Source: Metabacillus schmidteae (lineage in GTDB: Bacteria; Bacillota; Bacilli; Bacillales; Bacillaceae). From it: DNA of 64,000 bases. Under the pieces are notes generated by a model, which was not told the origin of the DNA, searched no databases, and was given only the letters and a program-made list of their open reading frames with translations. This document shows, piece after piece, positions 26,704-35,571 of this stretch. The translations under genes were made by a program, and so were the position numbers. Positions within the stretch are counted from its first letter, which is position 1; each line of letters begins with the position of its first letter. Location: contig NZ_CAESCH010000001.1 of NCBI RefSeq assembly GCF_903166545.1, positions 2,112,001 through 2,176,000 on the forward strand. The letters are read 5' to 3'.

Positions 26704-27795
26704 ATGATAAAAATAGCTGAACGATTTCAAGTATCTCATTTTTTAGTTTTTTACCTGATTCATTCACTACAATTTGGAGTTGGTGTATTAGGTTTTCAAA
26801 GAATTGTAGCTGAAAAAACAGGGAGAGATGCTTGGATTAGTGTTATTTTAGCTGGTATCTTGGTACACATTTCGGTTTGGATGCTATATAGAATTTTAAG
26901 AAACTCTGGAGGAAACGTGATCACAGTTCACCGAAATCTTTTTGGTAAATGGATCGGGGGATTGTTGAGTGTTGCTATAGCTATTTATTTTTTTATATTA
27001 GCGGTAACAGTTCTTAGAACCTATATTGAAATTGTTCAGGTATGGATGTTTACAGACTTAAATGTATGGGTGTTTTCACTTGTATTTTTAATACTTGTCT
27101 ACTATATCATATCAGGAGGGTTTCGAGTCGTTACAGGTATTAGTTTCTTTGGAGTTATTCTTCCGGCCTATGTATTGTTAACCTTTTTGTTTCCACTGGA
27201 ATTTTCAGATCTGAGTAATCTTGCCCCGCCTCTGAATCATTCAGTTAAAGATTTCGCTCAGTCTACAAAAAGCATGTCTCTAACAATCGTTGGGTTTGAA
27301 GCTTTGCTTGTTTATTATCCTTTTATAAAAAATCCGGAAAGATCGAAGAAGTGGGCACATTTAGCTGTAGCCTTTAGCACAATCATTTACACGTTAATCA
27401 TGTTGGTTTCACTTGCTTATTTTAGCGAAGAGCAACTTCAAAAAAACGTGTGGGCTACTCTAACGATATGGAAAATTATTGAGATGCCATTTGTTGAACG
27501 ATTTGAATATATTGGAATTGCTAATTGGTGTTTAATCATCTTACCCAATATTTGTTTAACATTCTGGTGTGCAAGCAGATGTTTAAAAGATACATTTAAA
27601 GTAAATCAAAGAATCGTTCTCTTAATTGTCCTTTTAGGGTCGTTTATCATTCTTTGCATCTCACAAACAAGAGAGCACATTAACATATTAAATGATCTTG
27701 TGGGACAATTGGGCTTTTATATCATGTTCGCTTATATCCCGTTTATCTTTATTTCTAATATTATTATGGGGAAAATAAAGGGGAGAAAAAAATGA
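26704..27795 (+). CDS. Spore germination receptor B subunit (GerKB family permease)
   Basis: 363 residues, ten hydrophobic segments, APC-superfamily spore permease: QVSHFLVFYLIHSLQFGVGVL in TM1, AEKTGRDAWISVIL, and FVERFEYIGIANWC in the family's C-terminal block. It is the presumed germinant-binding subunit. The start is ATG 26704, six bases after GAGGTG; the GTG three codons earlier overlaps the SD. It overlaps gerC-type gene by four bases (ATGA). Confidence 0.92.
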   Translation: MIKIAERFQVSHFLVFYLIHSLQFGVGVLGFQRIVAEKTGRDAWISVILAGILVHISVWMLYRILRNSGGNVITVHRNLFGKWIGGLLSVAIAIYFFILAVTVLRTYIEIVQVWMFTDLNVWVFSLVFLILVYYIISGGFRVVTGISFFGVILPAYVLLTFLFPLEFSDLSNLAPPLNHSVKDFAQSTKSMSLTIVGFEALLVYYPFIKNPERSKKWAHLAVAFSTIIYTLIMLVSLAYFSEEQLQKNVWATLTIWKIIEMPFVERFEYIGIANWCLIILPNICLTFWCASRCLKDTFKVNQRIVLLIVLLGSFIILCISQTREHINILNDLVGQLGFYIMFAYIPFIFISNIIMGKIKGRKK

Positions 27796-28865
27796 AAAAA
27801 AGAATTTTATTACCAATATCTATCTTCATTCTACTTTCCGGGTGTGTAGAAAAAGAAGTAATTGATGATGTGAATTTAATTGTTGCAGCTGGATTTGATT
27901 TAACAGAAGATGGAAATATTAGGGGATCTGCAAATGTTAATACATACATGAAGGATCAACCTGTTACGGATTATCTTATTACTTCTGAGTCAAAGCTTAG
28001 CAGAGATGTAATGTCTGAAATGCAGAAACAATCTCCTGATCCTCTTGTAATTGGTAAATTACAAATTGCTTTATTCGGAGAAAAATTAGCAAAGCAAGGT
28101 TTATCAGAGATTGTGGATACATTGCAGCGTGATGCATCAATTGGAGAAAGATTATTATTGGCTGTAACGAGAAATGAAGCAAAAGATATATTGGAGGCAG
28201 AATTTGCAACTATTGGTGCTGGGCGGTATTTAACGAACTTAATTTTACATAATAAATTAAGTCGTGATTTACCCAGAACAAACTTACATTTATTTTTATA
28301 TCAACATTACTCGGAAGGTCAAGATCCTTTTCTGCCTATATTAAAGAAAAACGATCAAACCGGCAGTGTTGAAATTGATGGGATTGTGTTAATGGATGAT
28401 AAAAAGGTGGTAGGAGAACTCCCAAACAATAAATTACTTTTTTTTAAGGTACTTACAGATCAATACACAAAAGGGTCTCACATTGTAGAGGTTCCCGATT
28501 CAGATGATTCAGCAGTTGTAAGGAGTATTTCTTCTTCAAGGAAGCTGAAGGTTGTTTCAACCAACCCGCTAAAAGTAAAAATGGACGTGAAGATTGATGG
28601 ATTTATAAATGAGTACACTGGTAAAAAAATTACCCCAAAAGTGAAGGAACAGATTGCAAAGGCATTTGAGGATCAAGTAGAAAAAGAATCTATGGCATTA
28701 ATTAAGAAATTCAAAGAGTTAAAAATTGACCCAATTGGAATCGGTGATGAACTTCGCTCGAAAATTCGCACATTTGATATTAAAAAGTGGAGAGAAAGAA
28801 TTCCTGAGCTAACTGTAGATATTCATGCAGAAGTGCAGATATCTGAATCTGGTGTGATTGATTAG
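27792..28865 (+). CDS. Ger(x)C family germination lipoprotein
   Basis: 357 residues. Lipoprotein signal MKKRILLPISIFILLSGC with Cys18 as lipidation site. The N-terminal domain (about 20-190) contains VIDDVNLIVAAGFDL and the C-terminal Ger(x)C domain (200-357) contains NPLKVKMDVKIDGFINEY. It is anchored on the outer face of the spore inner membrane as the C subunit. The four-base overlap with the B subunit indicates translational coupling. Last gene of the ger operon. Confidence 0.92.
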   Translation: MKKRILLPISIFILLSGCVEKEVIDDVNLIVAAGFDLTEDGNIRGSANVNTYMKDQPVTDYLITSESKLSRDVMSEMQKQSPDPLVIGKLQIALFGEKLAKQGLSEIVDTLQRDASIGERLLLAVTRNEAKDILEAEFATIGAGRYLTNLILHNKLSRDLPRTNLHLFLYQHYSEGQDPFLPILKKNDQTGSVEIDGIVLMDDKKVVGELPNNKLLFFKVLTDQYTKGSHIVEVPDSDDSAVVRSISSSRKLKVVSTNPLKVKMDVKIDGFINEYTGKKITPKVKEQIAKAFEDQVEKESMALIKKFKELKIDPIGIGDELRSKIRTFDIKKWRERIPELTVDIHAEVQISESGVID

Positions 28866-28987
28866 TTTAATTAGAAATAGACAAAATGTAAAAAAATAAA
28901 TAAAAGTAATGAAAGCTTGTTTTATTTATGGACCTTGTCTCATATCCTTTACAAATGGATTGTAAAAGATAAGGGGACAAAGACACC

Positions 28988-30313
28988 ATGAATAATTTTG
29001 TGAAAGGAACATTGTTGCTTGTAATTGCCGCCTTTTTTGGAGAATGCTTGGAGTTTGTCATTAATATGATTTTGGCTAGGGAGCTTGGTGAGGAAGGGAT
29101 GGGTATGTACATGTCCATTCTGCCGATTATATTCTTCATTGTGATTATCGCCAGTCTCGAGCTTCCTGTTTCTATTTCAAAGTTTATAGCAGAAAAACAG
29201 CGTGAAACACATTATTACATGTTAAAGCACACATTAACACTAACCATTATTTTTACTTGTTTGTTCACTGCCTTTACAGCGATCGTGTTACCGTATTTGC
29301 CGGTGTTTCACGGGTATCATTCATCTGTAAAATGGCTTTTTCTTTTGCTTATCCCTGTTGTTGCGTTCTCTTCCATTGCCAGAGGATATTTTATGGGTGT
29401 ACAGCATATGGGGAAAATTGCAGTTTCAAATTTTTTGAAAAAAGTCGTTCAACTTGCTATCCTTTATTGGGTTTATCAGTCGTTTCAATTTAACATAGAA
29501 GTTGCATTGTTAATAGCATTAGCCACATTAATAGGTAGTGAACTCCTTGTATGTACGTATTTAGTTGCTATGTATTTCATAGAAGTCCAAATTCTTAGAA
29601 AGGAAAATAATAAATATATTAGGGGCAGTAAAGTACGACGTGCTCTGTTTACAGTTTCGCTACCTACTACTGGTTTAAGGCTATTTCATTCTCTTACACA
29701 TGCTCTGCAGCCATTTCTCGTAAAGGGTGCACTGGTGGCAGCTGGTTTTTCCACTGTTATGGCAAACGAGCATTATGGCATGCTTGCTGGTGTAGCGATG
29801 TCAATTGGTTTCTTTCCCGCTTTTATTGGACATTCCTTAATGGTTATGTTGATCCCAAATGTATCAGAAGCATACGCAAACAATGATAACAATACATTAA
29901 TTCGTCTTCTTCAACAATCAATGGTTATTACCATGCTTTATGGTATAGCTGCCAGTATAGCCATGTATTTATACGCGGAACCATTAACTCATTTGTTTTT
30001 TGATTCATCTGCAGCATCTGTCTATTTACAATTACTATGGCCTTACTTTTTATTTCACTTCTTTATAATTCCGATGCAGGCTTATTTAATCGGTTTAGGA
30101 ATGGTGAAGGATGCACTTTTCCAAACTATATGGTCTCATAGTATCTCATTCGGCATGATGTATCTGCTCGGTTCTATGGAAAGTCTTCAAATGAAGGGGA
30201 TTATCATCGGAATGAATATGGGGGCTGTACTTTTAATGCTTATGCATTATGTGACAATTTGTAAGAAGTTGGGGGTTAGTGTTTACTTCTTAAAGAAAAA
30301 ATTCACCTATTAA
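28988..30313 (+). CDS. ykvU: Flippase-like spore membrane protein YkvU (MVF/SpoVB group)
   Basis: 441 residues, 12-14 TM helices of the MATE/MVF fold: begins VKGTLLLVIAAFFGECLEFVINM, with ARELGEEGMGMYMSILP, the SpoVB-like polysaccharide-exporter signature. It is likely to move a lipid-linked precursor during spore envelope assembly. B. subtilis ykvU is sporulation-expressed and precedes stoA, as here (stoA starts 83 nt after). A CATATCCT sequence about 35 nt upstream of the ATG could be part of a sigma-E -10 box; not firm. Confidence 0.88.
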   Translation: MNNFVKGTLLLVIAAFFGECLEFVINMILARELGEEGMGMYMSILPIIFFIVIIASLELPVSISKFIAEKQRETHYYMLKHTLTLTIIFTCLFTAFTAIVLPYLPVFHGYHSSVKWLFLLLIPVVAFSSIARGYFMGVQHMGKIAVSNFLKKVVQLAILYWVYQSFQFNIEVALLIALATLIGSELLVCTYLVAMYFIEVQILRKENNKYIRGSKVRRALFTVSLPTTGLRLFHSLTHALQPFLVKGALVAAGFSTVMANEHYGMLAGVAMSIGFFPAFIGHSLMVMLIPNVSEAYANNDNNTLIRLLQQSMVITMLYGIAASIAMYLYAEPLTHLFFDSSAASVYLQLLWPYFLFHFFIIPMQAYLIGLGMVKDALFQTIWSHSISFGMMYLLGSMESLQMKGIIIGMNMGAVLLMLMHYVTICKKLGVSVYFLKKKFTY

Positions 30314-30396
30314 GAGGTATGTATGCAGAGATGTATACATACCTTTTTTGTTGTTGGTAAAAGTAATAACAAGATGAATTCAGGATGGTGGTTCAA

Positions 30397-30897
30397 TTGA
30401 ATAAAACAAGTAAGTTTGTTTTTTTCCTTTTCATAGTATCTTTCGTTACATTTAGTAATACATCTTATGGAAGTGCCTTAGAGCAGGGAGAAAACGCACA
30501 TAATTTTACATTGGAAACCAATACAAGTAAAAGTCTAAGTTTAGAAGAACTAAAGGGGAAAATAGTTGTTATTAATTTCTGGACAACTTGGTGTACATAT
30601 TGTCAAGAAGAATTAGCGGAATTAACAACTTTTTATGAAGCAAAAAAAGAAGACGTTGATTTAATTGCCGTAAACCTTACCTCTTCAGAGCAGAGCAAAC
30701 AAGAAGTACTTCAATTTATAAATCATTCCAACATTCCTTTTACCGTACTTATGGATGTGAATGGTGAGGTTGCGGCAAAGTATAAAATTATTGGCATTCC
30801 AACTACTTTTATTATTAATAAAAAAGGTATGGTTATAAAAAAGGTATTAGGACCTGTTACAGCAGAAATGCTAAGTCAAATTATAGATGGAATGTAA
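30397..30897 (+). CDS. stoA: Thiol-disulfide oxidoreductase StoA-like
   Basis: 166 residues: an N-terminal hydrophobic anchor (KFVFFLFIVSFVTFSN) and a thioredoxin-like domain with the redox motif WTTWCTYCQEEL and cis-Pro in IIGIPTTFII. It works outside the membrane; StoA reduces disulfides in spore cortex synthesis enzymes. TTG 30397 is preferred because GGTGG lies five bases upstream; the ATG four codons earlier has no SD. Follows ykvU as in B. subtilis. ResA is the alternative, but context favours StoA. Confidence 0.87.
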   Translation: MNKTSKFVFFLFIVSFVTFSNTSYGSALEQGENAHNFTLETNTSKSLSLEELKGKIVVINFWTTWCTYCQEELAELTTFYEAKKEDVDLIAVNLTSSEQSKQEVLQFINHSNIPFTVLMDVNGEVAAKYKIIGIPTTFIINKKGMVIKKVLGPVTAEMLSQIIDGM

Positions 30898-30929
30898 GAA
30901 ACAGCTTATCGCAGTTGTTTCTTTTTGTT
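30898..30929 (+). terminator. stoA terminator
   Basis: GAAACAGCT, loop TATCGC, AGTTGTTTC, then TTTTTG. Confidence 0.8.
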
Positions 30930-31050
30930 GTTTTTTCAAGCTACTAAGGGAATGTGATTGTAATTGTCATCGTACCACTTTTTTAACCTAAATAAGCTTA
31001 AATTTCAATTGTAATGGGTAAGGGAAATTAGTGAGAAGGATTATCGTTAT

Positions 31051-31065
31051 TAATAATTATTATAA
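31051..31065. promoter_or_regulatory. PerR/Fur-type box 1 upstream of pfeT
   Basis: TAATAATTATTATAA matches the PerR consensus TTATAATNATTATAA at 14 of 15 positions. Fur and PerR boxes are similar, so either protein could bind. Confidence 0.7.
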
Positions 31066-31073
31066 AGTAATAA

Positions 31074-31088
31074 TTATAATAATTATTA
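31074..31088. promoter_or_regulatory. PerR-type box 2 upstream of pfeT
   Basis: TTATAATAATTATTA matches the PerR consensus at 14 of 15 positions and ends one base before the -35 box. Confidence 0.78.
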
Positions 31089-31089
31089 C

Positions 31090-31117
31090 TTGAAAAAGAA
31101 TTATTGTTTGTTATAAT
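31090..31117 (+). promoter_or_regulatory. Sigma-A promoter of pfeT
   Basis: TTGAAA (31090-31095), 16-nt spacer, TATAAT (31112-31117). Confidence 0.78.
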
Positions 31118-31226
31118 CATATTATATTCTAATTTATAGATATTTTGAGCGGAATAGAAAGAAAAAAGGAAATAGTATTGAGATACTGATGATGAATCTT
31201 ATTCTCAATTAGAGGAGTGGAGTAGG

Positions 31227-33155
31227 ATGGAACTAAATAGCGTATCACAAATTAAACATCAAAGTGAATCTAATAAAAATCGAGTATATTTGAAATGGAT
31301 GGAACATATTGAGTTAATCAATGCGATTGTTTCGGGAATTCTAATTGGGTTTGGGTGGTACTATAACGTCCAAGGAAATGAAAAAGTGGCGATTCCGTTA
31401 TTTATATTAGCTTTTGTCATTGGTGGATTTGCCAAAGCAAAAGAAGGGATCGAGGATACCATTGCAGATCGGACACTAAATGTAGAATTGCTGATGATTT
31501 TTGCAGCAATAGGTTCAGCCATTATTGGGTACTGGGCTGAGGGGGCAATTTTAATATTTATTTTTGCTCTAAGTGGTGCACTAGAAACGTATACGATGAA
31601 CAAAAGTCAGCGTGAAATTTCTGCGCTAATGAGCCTGCAGCCAGAAGAGGCCTTACTTATTACCAATGGAAAAGAGCGGCGTGTTCATGTTTCGGCTCTA
31701 ACAATAGGAGATATAATTTTAATTAAACCAGGTGAAAGAGTAGCTACAGACGGATATATCTTGTCCGGAAGAACATCAATAGACCAATCCGCGATAACAG
31801 GCGAGTCAATGCCTGTTGAAAAAAATCTTAATGATGAAGTTTATGCTGGAACAGTAAATGGTAATGGCTCCATTACTGTATCTGTCACAAAAAAAAGTTC
31901 TGAAACGATGTTTCAAAAAATCATAGATCTTGTTCAATCAGCACAGTCAGAAAAATCTCCTTCCCAACAGTTTATAGAAAAATTTGAAGGAACCTATGTG
32001 AAAGCTGTACTAATCATGGTTACTTTAATGATGATCTTGCCTCATTTTTTACTTGGATGGAGTTGGAATGAAACGATTTACCGTGCGTTAGTACTCATGG
32101 TTGTGGCATCACCTTGTGCGCTTGTTGCCTCAATTATGCCAGCAACACTTTCCGCAATTTCAAACGGTGCAAGAAAAGGCCTTCTTTTTAAAGGAGGAAT
32201 GCATTTAGAAAGACTAAATAAAACAAATGTTGTTGTTTTTGATAAAACAGGTACTTTAACTAAGGGAGAACCAGAAGTAACGGATATTCTGACGTTAGAG
32301 GATGTGGATACCGAAGAATTTTTTGAAGCGGTATTATCTATTGAAAATCAATCTAATCACCCACTTGCAAAAGCGATTGTAACGAAAATAAATCAAGATA
32401 AGCCATTGATAGTAGTGAAAATGGCTTCAGTAGATGAAAAATCGGGATTTGGTGTTAGTTCAACAATTCATGGAGTACAATGGAAAATAGGAAAAGCTGA
32501 TTTTGTTGGAAGAGATGAAGCAGATTTCTTTCAAAATGGTATAAGTGCAACACTTTCAAAAGATGGAAAAACGATTGTCTATGTTCAACGTAAAGGTCAA
32601 ATCATCGGTATCATCGCCTTAAAAGATGTTGTAAGGGAGGAGGCTAAAGCAGCTATTAAAAAGTTACAAGATGATGGGATAAAAGCAGTCATGTTAACTG
32701 GAGATAGTGTAGAAACAGCTGAGGCAATCTCAAAGGAACTAAATATCGACATATATAAAGGAGAATGCTTACCAGAAGATAAGGTAACAGAAGTTAAGTT
32801 ATTAAAGGAAAAATACGGTACCGTCACGATGATCGGTGATGGAATAAATGATGCTCCAGCATTAGCAACAGCAGATGTCGGGATTGCTATGGGAGAAGGA
32901 ACAGATGTTGCTCTCGAAACAGCTGACATCGTCTTAATGAAAAATGAGCTATCTAAATTAACATCTGCATTAACTTTATCTAAAAAGATGAATCGTATTG
33001 TTAAACAAAATATCGTCTTTTCAATGTCCGTAATCGCTTTGTTAATTTGCTCAAACTTCTTTCAAGTACTAGATCTGCCATTGGGAGTAATTGGTCATGA
33101 GGGAAGTACAATCCTCGTAATCTTAAATGGATTACGTTTATTAAGAGAAGTATAA
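31227..33155 (+). CDS. pfeT: P1B4-type metal-efflux ATPase PfeT (ZosA)
   Basis: 642 residues. There is no N-terminal CxxC metal domain. Core motifs: TGES (ITGESMPVEK), transmembrane SPC (VVASPCALVAS), phosphorylation site VVFDKTGTLTKG, MLTGDSVETA, GDGINDAPAL, and the final-helix HEGST (GVIGHEGSTILVILNGL). SPC plus HEGS/T define subclass P1B4. In B. subtilis this protein exports Fe2+ and is repressed by PerR and activated by iron-bound Fur. It follows stoA as in B. subtilis and stands behind two PerR-like boxes. Confidence 0.93.
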   Translation: MELNSVSQIKHQSESNKNRVYLKWMEHIELINAIVSGILIGFGWYYNVQGNEKVAIPLFILAFVIGGFAKAKEGIEDTIADRTLNVELLMIFAAIGSAIIGYWAEGAILIFIFALSGALETYTMNKSQREISALMSLQPEEALLITNGKERRVHVSALTIGDIILIKPGERVATDGYILSGRTSIDQSAITGESMPVEKNLNDEVYAGTVNGNGSITVSVTKKSSETMFQKIIDLVQSAQSEKSPSQQFIEKFEGTYVKAVLIMVTLMMILPHFLLGWSWNETIYRALVLMVVASPCALVASIMPATLSAISNGARKGLLFKGGMHLERLNKTNVVVFDKTGTLTKGEPEVTDILTLEDVDTEEFFEAVLSIENQSNHPLAKAIVTKINQDKPLIVVKMASVDEKSGFGVSSTIHGVQWKIGKADFVGRDEADFFQNGISATLSKDGKTIVYVQRKGQIIGIIALKDVVREEAKAAIKKLQDDGIKAVMLTGDSVETAEAISKELNIDIYKGECLPEDKVTEVKLLKEKYGTVTMIGDGINDAPALATADVGIAMGEGTDVALETADIVLMKNELSKLTSALTLSKKMNRIVKQNIVFSMSVIALLICSNFFQVLDLPLGVIGHEGSTILVILNGLRLLREV

Positions 33156-33157
33156 AC

Positions 33158-33193
33158 AATAAGAGAGATATCGCTTAGATATCTCTCTTATTA
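33158..33193. terminator. Bidirectional terminator
   Basis: AATAAGAGAGATATC, loop GCTTA, GATATCTCTCTTATT, between pfeT and the convergent small membrane protein. Confidence 0.9.
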
Positions 33194-33196
33194 TTG

Positions 33197-33418
33197 TTAC
33201 ATATTAATTGTTTCTTCTGTTGTCTGTACTGGAACTTCTTCTTCATCAGGACGTTTGCTAAGAATAATGTAAGATGTGACAAAGCAGCAGAAGCCGATTA
33301 TCCACCCGATAATCGTACTATAATAATAGGTATCAATTAACATCATACCTACAATTGGAGAAAAGATCCCTATAATACAAAGTATTAAAATTAAGTGACG
33401 TTTTACCCATTGATGCAC
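33197..33418 (-). CDS. Small two-TM membrane protein (73 aa), unknown
   Basis: GTG 33418 is nine bases after AAGGAG; the TTG three codons earlier touches the SD. The protein has two hydrophobic helices (LILILCIIGIFSPIVGMML and IIGWIIGFCCFVTSYIIL) and an acidic tail ending TEETINM. No family is recognised. It is convergent with pfeT. Confidence 0.6.
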   Translation of the reverse strand: MHQWVKRHLILILCIIGIFSPIVGMMLIDTYYYSTIIGWIIGFCCFVTSYIILSKRPDEEEVPVQTTEETINM

Positions 33419-33658
33419 AAAGAACAACTCCTTGATAGGAAGAAAGATTGCTTTATAGAATTATTATACAAGAAAAAGAACCGATTTAGTATCAACGAAA
33501 TGTTAAAAACAGATTACAAATATTCACGATGTTATTACTATTTTTAGAAGTTGAATGGGTTGGTAAACATGAAGCATAGTGAGTGAATCGGTATCAATTG
33601 TACTTTCTTTTGCTGATTGTTATGATGAAAATGAAGTTTTTTGAAGGGTAGTGACAAT

Positions 33659-34756
33659 ATGAAACAACGAATAGAAAATGTAATAGTGTGGCTTCAGGAT
33701 CAAAATATCGATTTATGCTTTGTTCAATCGAAGGAAAATGTATTTTATTTTTCTCAATTTTATACAGATCCACATGAACGATTAATGGGGATTTTCCTAT
33801 TTAAAGAGCAAGATCCCTTTTTTGTTTGTCCAAACATGGAAGTAAATCAAGCTAAATCTGCAGGGTGGACTTACGAAGTGATCGGTTATAGTGATCATGA
33901 AGATCCTTGGGAGTTAATTGATCTAGCAATAAAACAACGACAAGTGTCTATTCAAAAGCTTGCTATCGAAAAGGATGTTACATCATATAGTCGTGCAGAG
34001 GTATTATTGGAGATTACAGGTCAACCGCAAATATTATCTGCTGAAGAAAAATTAAATCAACTTCGCGTAATAAAAGATGAAAATGAAATAAAAATCATGA
34101 GAGAAGCTGCTAAGCTGGCAGATTTTGGAGTTCAAGTTGGGGTAGATGCTCTTCGAACTGGTGTTACTGAAATGGAAGTATTAGCAACCATTGAGTATGA
34201 ATTAAAGAAAAAAGGAATTCGGGAAATGTCTTTTTCCACGATGGTCTTATTCGGTGAGAAATCAGGTGATCCACATGGTAATCCAGGGCTAAGAGCACTA
34301 AAAGAAGGAGATTTTGTCCTTTTTGATCTCGGAGTCGTGCTGGAGGGTTATTGTTCAGATATAACGAGAACTGTAGTTTATAAAAAAGCTACAGAAGAAC
34401 AAAAAGAAATTTACAACACTGTGCTTAAAGCGCAAATGGCTGCGTTACAAGAAAGTAAAGCGGGAACAAGAATAGGTGATTTAGACACAGTCGCTAGAAA
34501 AATAATAGAAAATGCCGGGTATGGAGACTATTTTCCACACCGTCTTGGACATGGTCTAGGGATAAATGTTCACGAGTACCCATCAATGAGTTTTACGAAT
34601 GATGAATATTTAAAAGAAGGAATGGTTTATACAATTGAACCGGGTATCTATTTGCCAGCAATAGGTGGTGTGAGGATAGAAGACGATGTGGTTATAACAA
34701 AGGAAGGATTTGAAACATTAACAAAATTCCCGAAAGAGTTTACTATCATAAAGTAG
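33659..34756 (+). CDS. ykvY: Xaa-Pro dipeptidase YkvY (M24B)
   Basis: 365 residues: N-terminal creatinase-like domain (about 1-125), then a pita-bread M24 fold with metal ligands in FDLGVVLEGYCSDITRTVV (two Asp), HRLGHGLGINVHE (His), TIEPGIY (Glu) and RIEDDVVI (Glu). It cleaves dipeptides with C-terminal proline in the cytoplasm. ATG 33659 has a GAAGGG SD; the TTG six codons upstream overlaps it. Position after pfeT matches B. subtilis. Confidence 0.9.
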   Translation: MKQRIENVIVWLQDQNIDLCFVQSKENVFYFSQFYTDPHERLMGIFLFKEQDPFFVCPNMEVNQAKSAGWTYEVIGYSDHEDPWELIDLAIKQRQVSIQKLAIEKDVTSYSRAEVLLEITGQPQILSAEEKLNQLRVIKDENEIKIMREAAKLADFGVQVGVDALRTGVTEMEVLATIEYELKKKGIREMSFSTMVLFGEKSGDPHGNPGLRALKEGDFVLFDLGVVLEGYCSDITRTVVYKKATEEQKEIYNTVLKAQMAALQESKAGTRIGDLDTVARKIIENAGYGDYFPHRLGHGLGINVHEYPSMSFTNDEYLKEGMVYTIEPGIYLPAIGGVRIEDDVVITKEGFETLTKFPKEFTIIK

Positions 34757-34776
34757 GTTTAAAGGAATTTATCATT

Positions 34777-35493
34777 ATGAAAATAAAGCAAATGAGCCAA
34801 TTATTTTTTCTTATACTAACTCTTACCTTTTTAACAACAGGTTGTGGAAGTAATTCCTCAAGTTCACTCCTCTTGGATGCAAAAGTAACAAAGGTGGTTG
34901 ATGGTGATACACTTCAGGTAATGATCGATGGAAAGAAGGAAACAATTAGGTTGTTGTTAGTTGACACACCAGAAACAGTTCACCCATCAAAACCGGTTCA
35001 ACCATTCGGACGTGAAGCAAGTAACTTCTTGAAAGAAGAATTGAACGGAGAAGAAATTCAAGTTGAATTGGGGATAGGAGAAAGAGACAAGTACGGGCGG
35101 TTGCTTGCTTACGTTTACCATCAAAACAAGATGATCAATAAACGTTTGCTTGAAAATGGACTTGCTCGTGTAGCATATGTTTTTGAACCAAATACCAAAT
35201 ATATTGATGAATTTTATGAAATTCAAAAGCAAGCTCAAAAAGAAGAAATCGGTATTTGGAGTTTAGAAAACTATGCAACGAATGAGGGCTTTCAAGATGA
35301 ATGGCAGGAAGAAGTGAACGAAAAAGAATCCAAGGTTAATTCGAGCTGTAAGATAAAAGGAAACATAAATTCAAAGGGAGAAAAAATTTTTCATACAGAG
35401 GAATCTCCTTCCTACAATGTGACAAAGCCTGAAGAAATATTTTGTACAGAAAAAGAAGCCGTGGAAGCAGGTTACCGTGCTGTGAAAAGATAA
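34777..35493 (+). CDS. Thermonuclease-family lipoprotein with C-terminal Cys domain (YncB-like)
   Basis: 238 residues. Lipobox LTFLTTGC gives a membrane-anchored extracellular protein. The SNase domain (about 35-170) has VVDGDTLQV, RLLLVDTPET (catalytic Arg/Asp), FGREASNFL, DKYGRLLAYV and LLENGLARV. The C-terminal part (about 190-238) starts CKIKGNINSKGEKIFH and has a second Cys in EIFCTEKEAVEAGYRAVKR, resembling small metal- or wall-associated domains often found behind such nucleases. Starts 20 nt after ykvY. Confidence 0.9.
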   Translation: MKIKQMSQLFFLILTLTFLTTGCGSNSSSSLLLDAKVTKVVDGDTLQVMIDGKKETIRLLLVDTPETVHPSKPVQPFGREASNFLKEELNGEEIQVELGIGERDKYGRLLAYVYHQNKMINKRLLENGLARVAYVFEPNTKYIDEFYEIQKQAQKEEIGIWSLENYATNEGFQDEWQEEVNEKESKVNSSCKIKGNINSKGEKIFHTEESPSYNVTKPEEIFCTEKEAVEAGYRAVKR

Positions 35494-35495
35494 AA

Positions 35496-35533
35496 GGAGA
35501 CATGGACGTTTATAATGTTCATGTCTTCTTTAT
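35496..35533 (+). terminator. Terminator of nuclease gene
   Basis: AGACATG...CATGTCT stem with inner GAC/GTT pairing, then TCTTTATT. Confidence 0.7.
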
Positions 35534-35571
35534 TGTCATAATGATGTACATTCCTTTCGGATGTGAATAGC

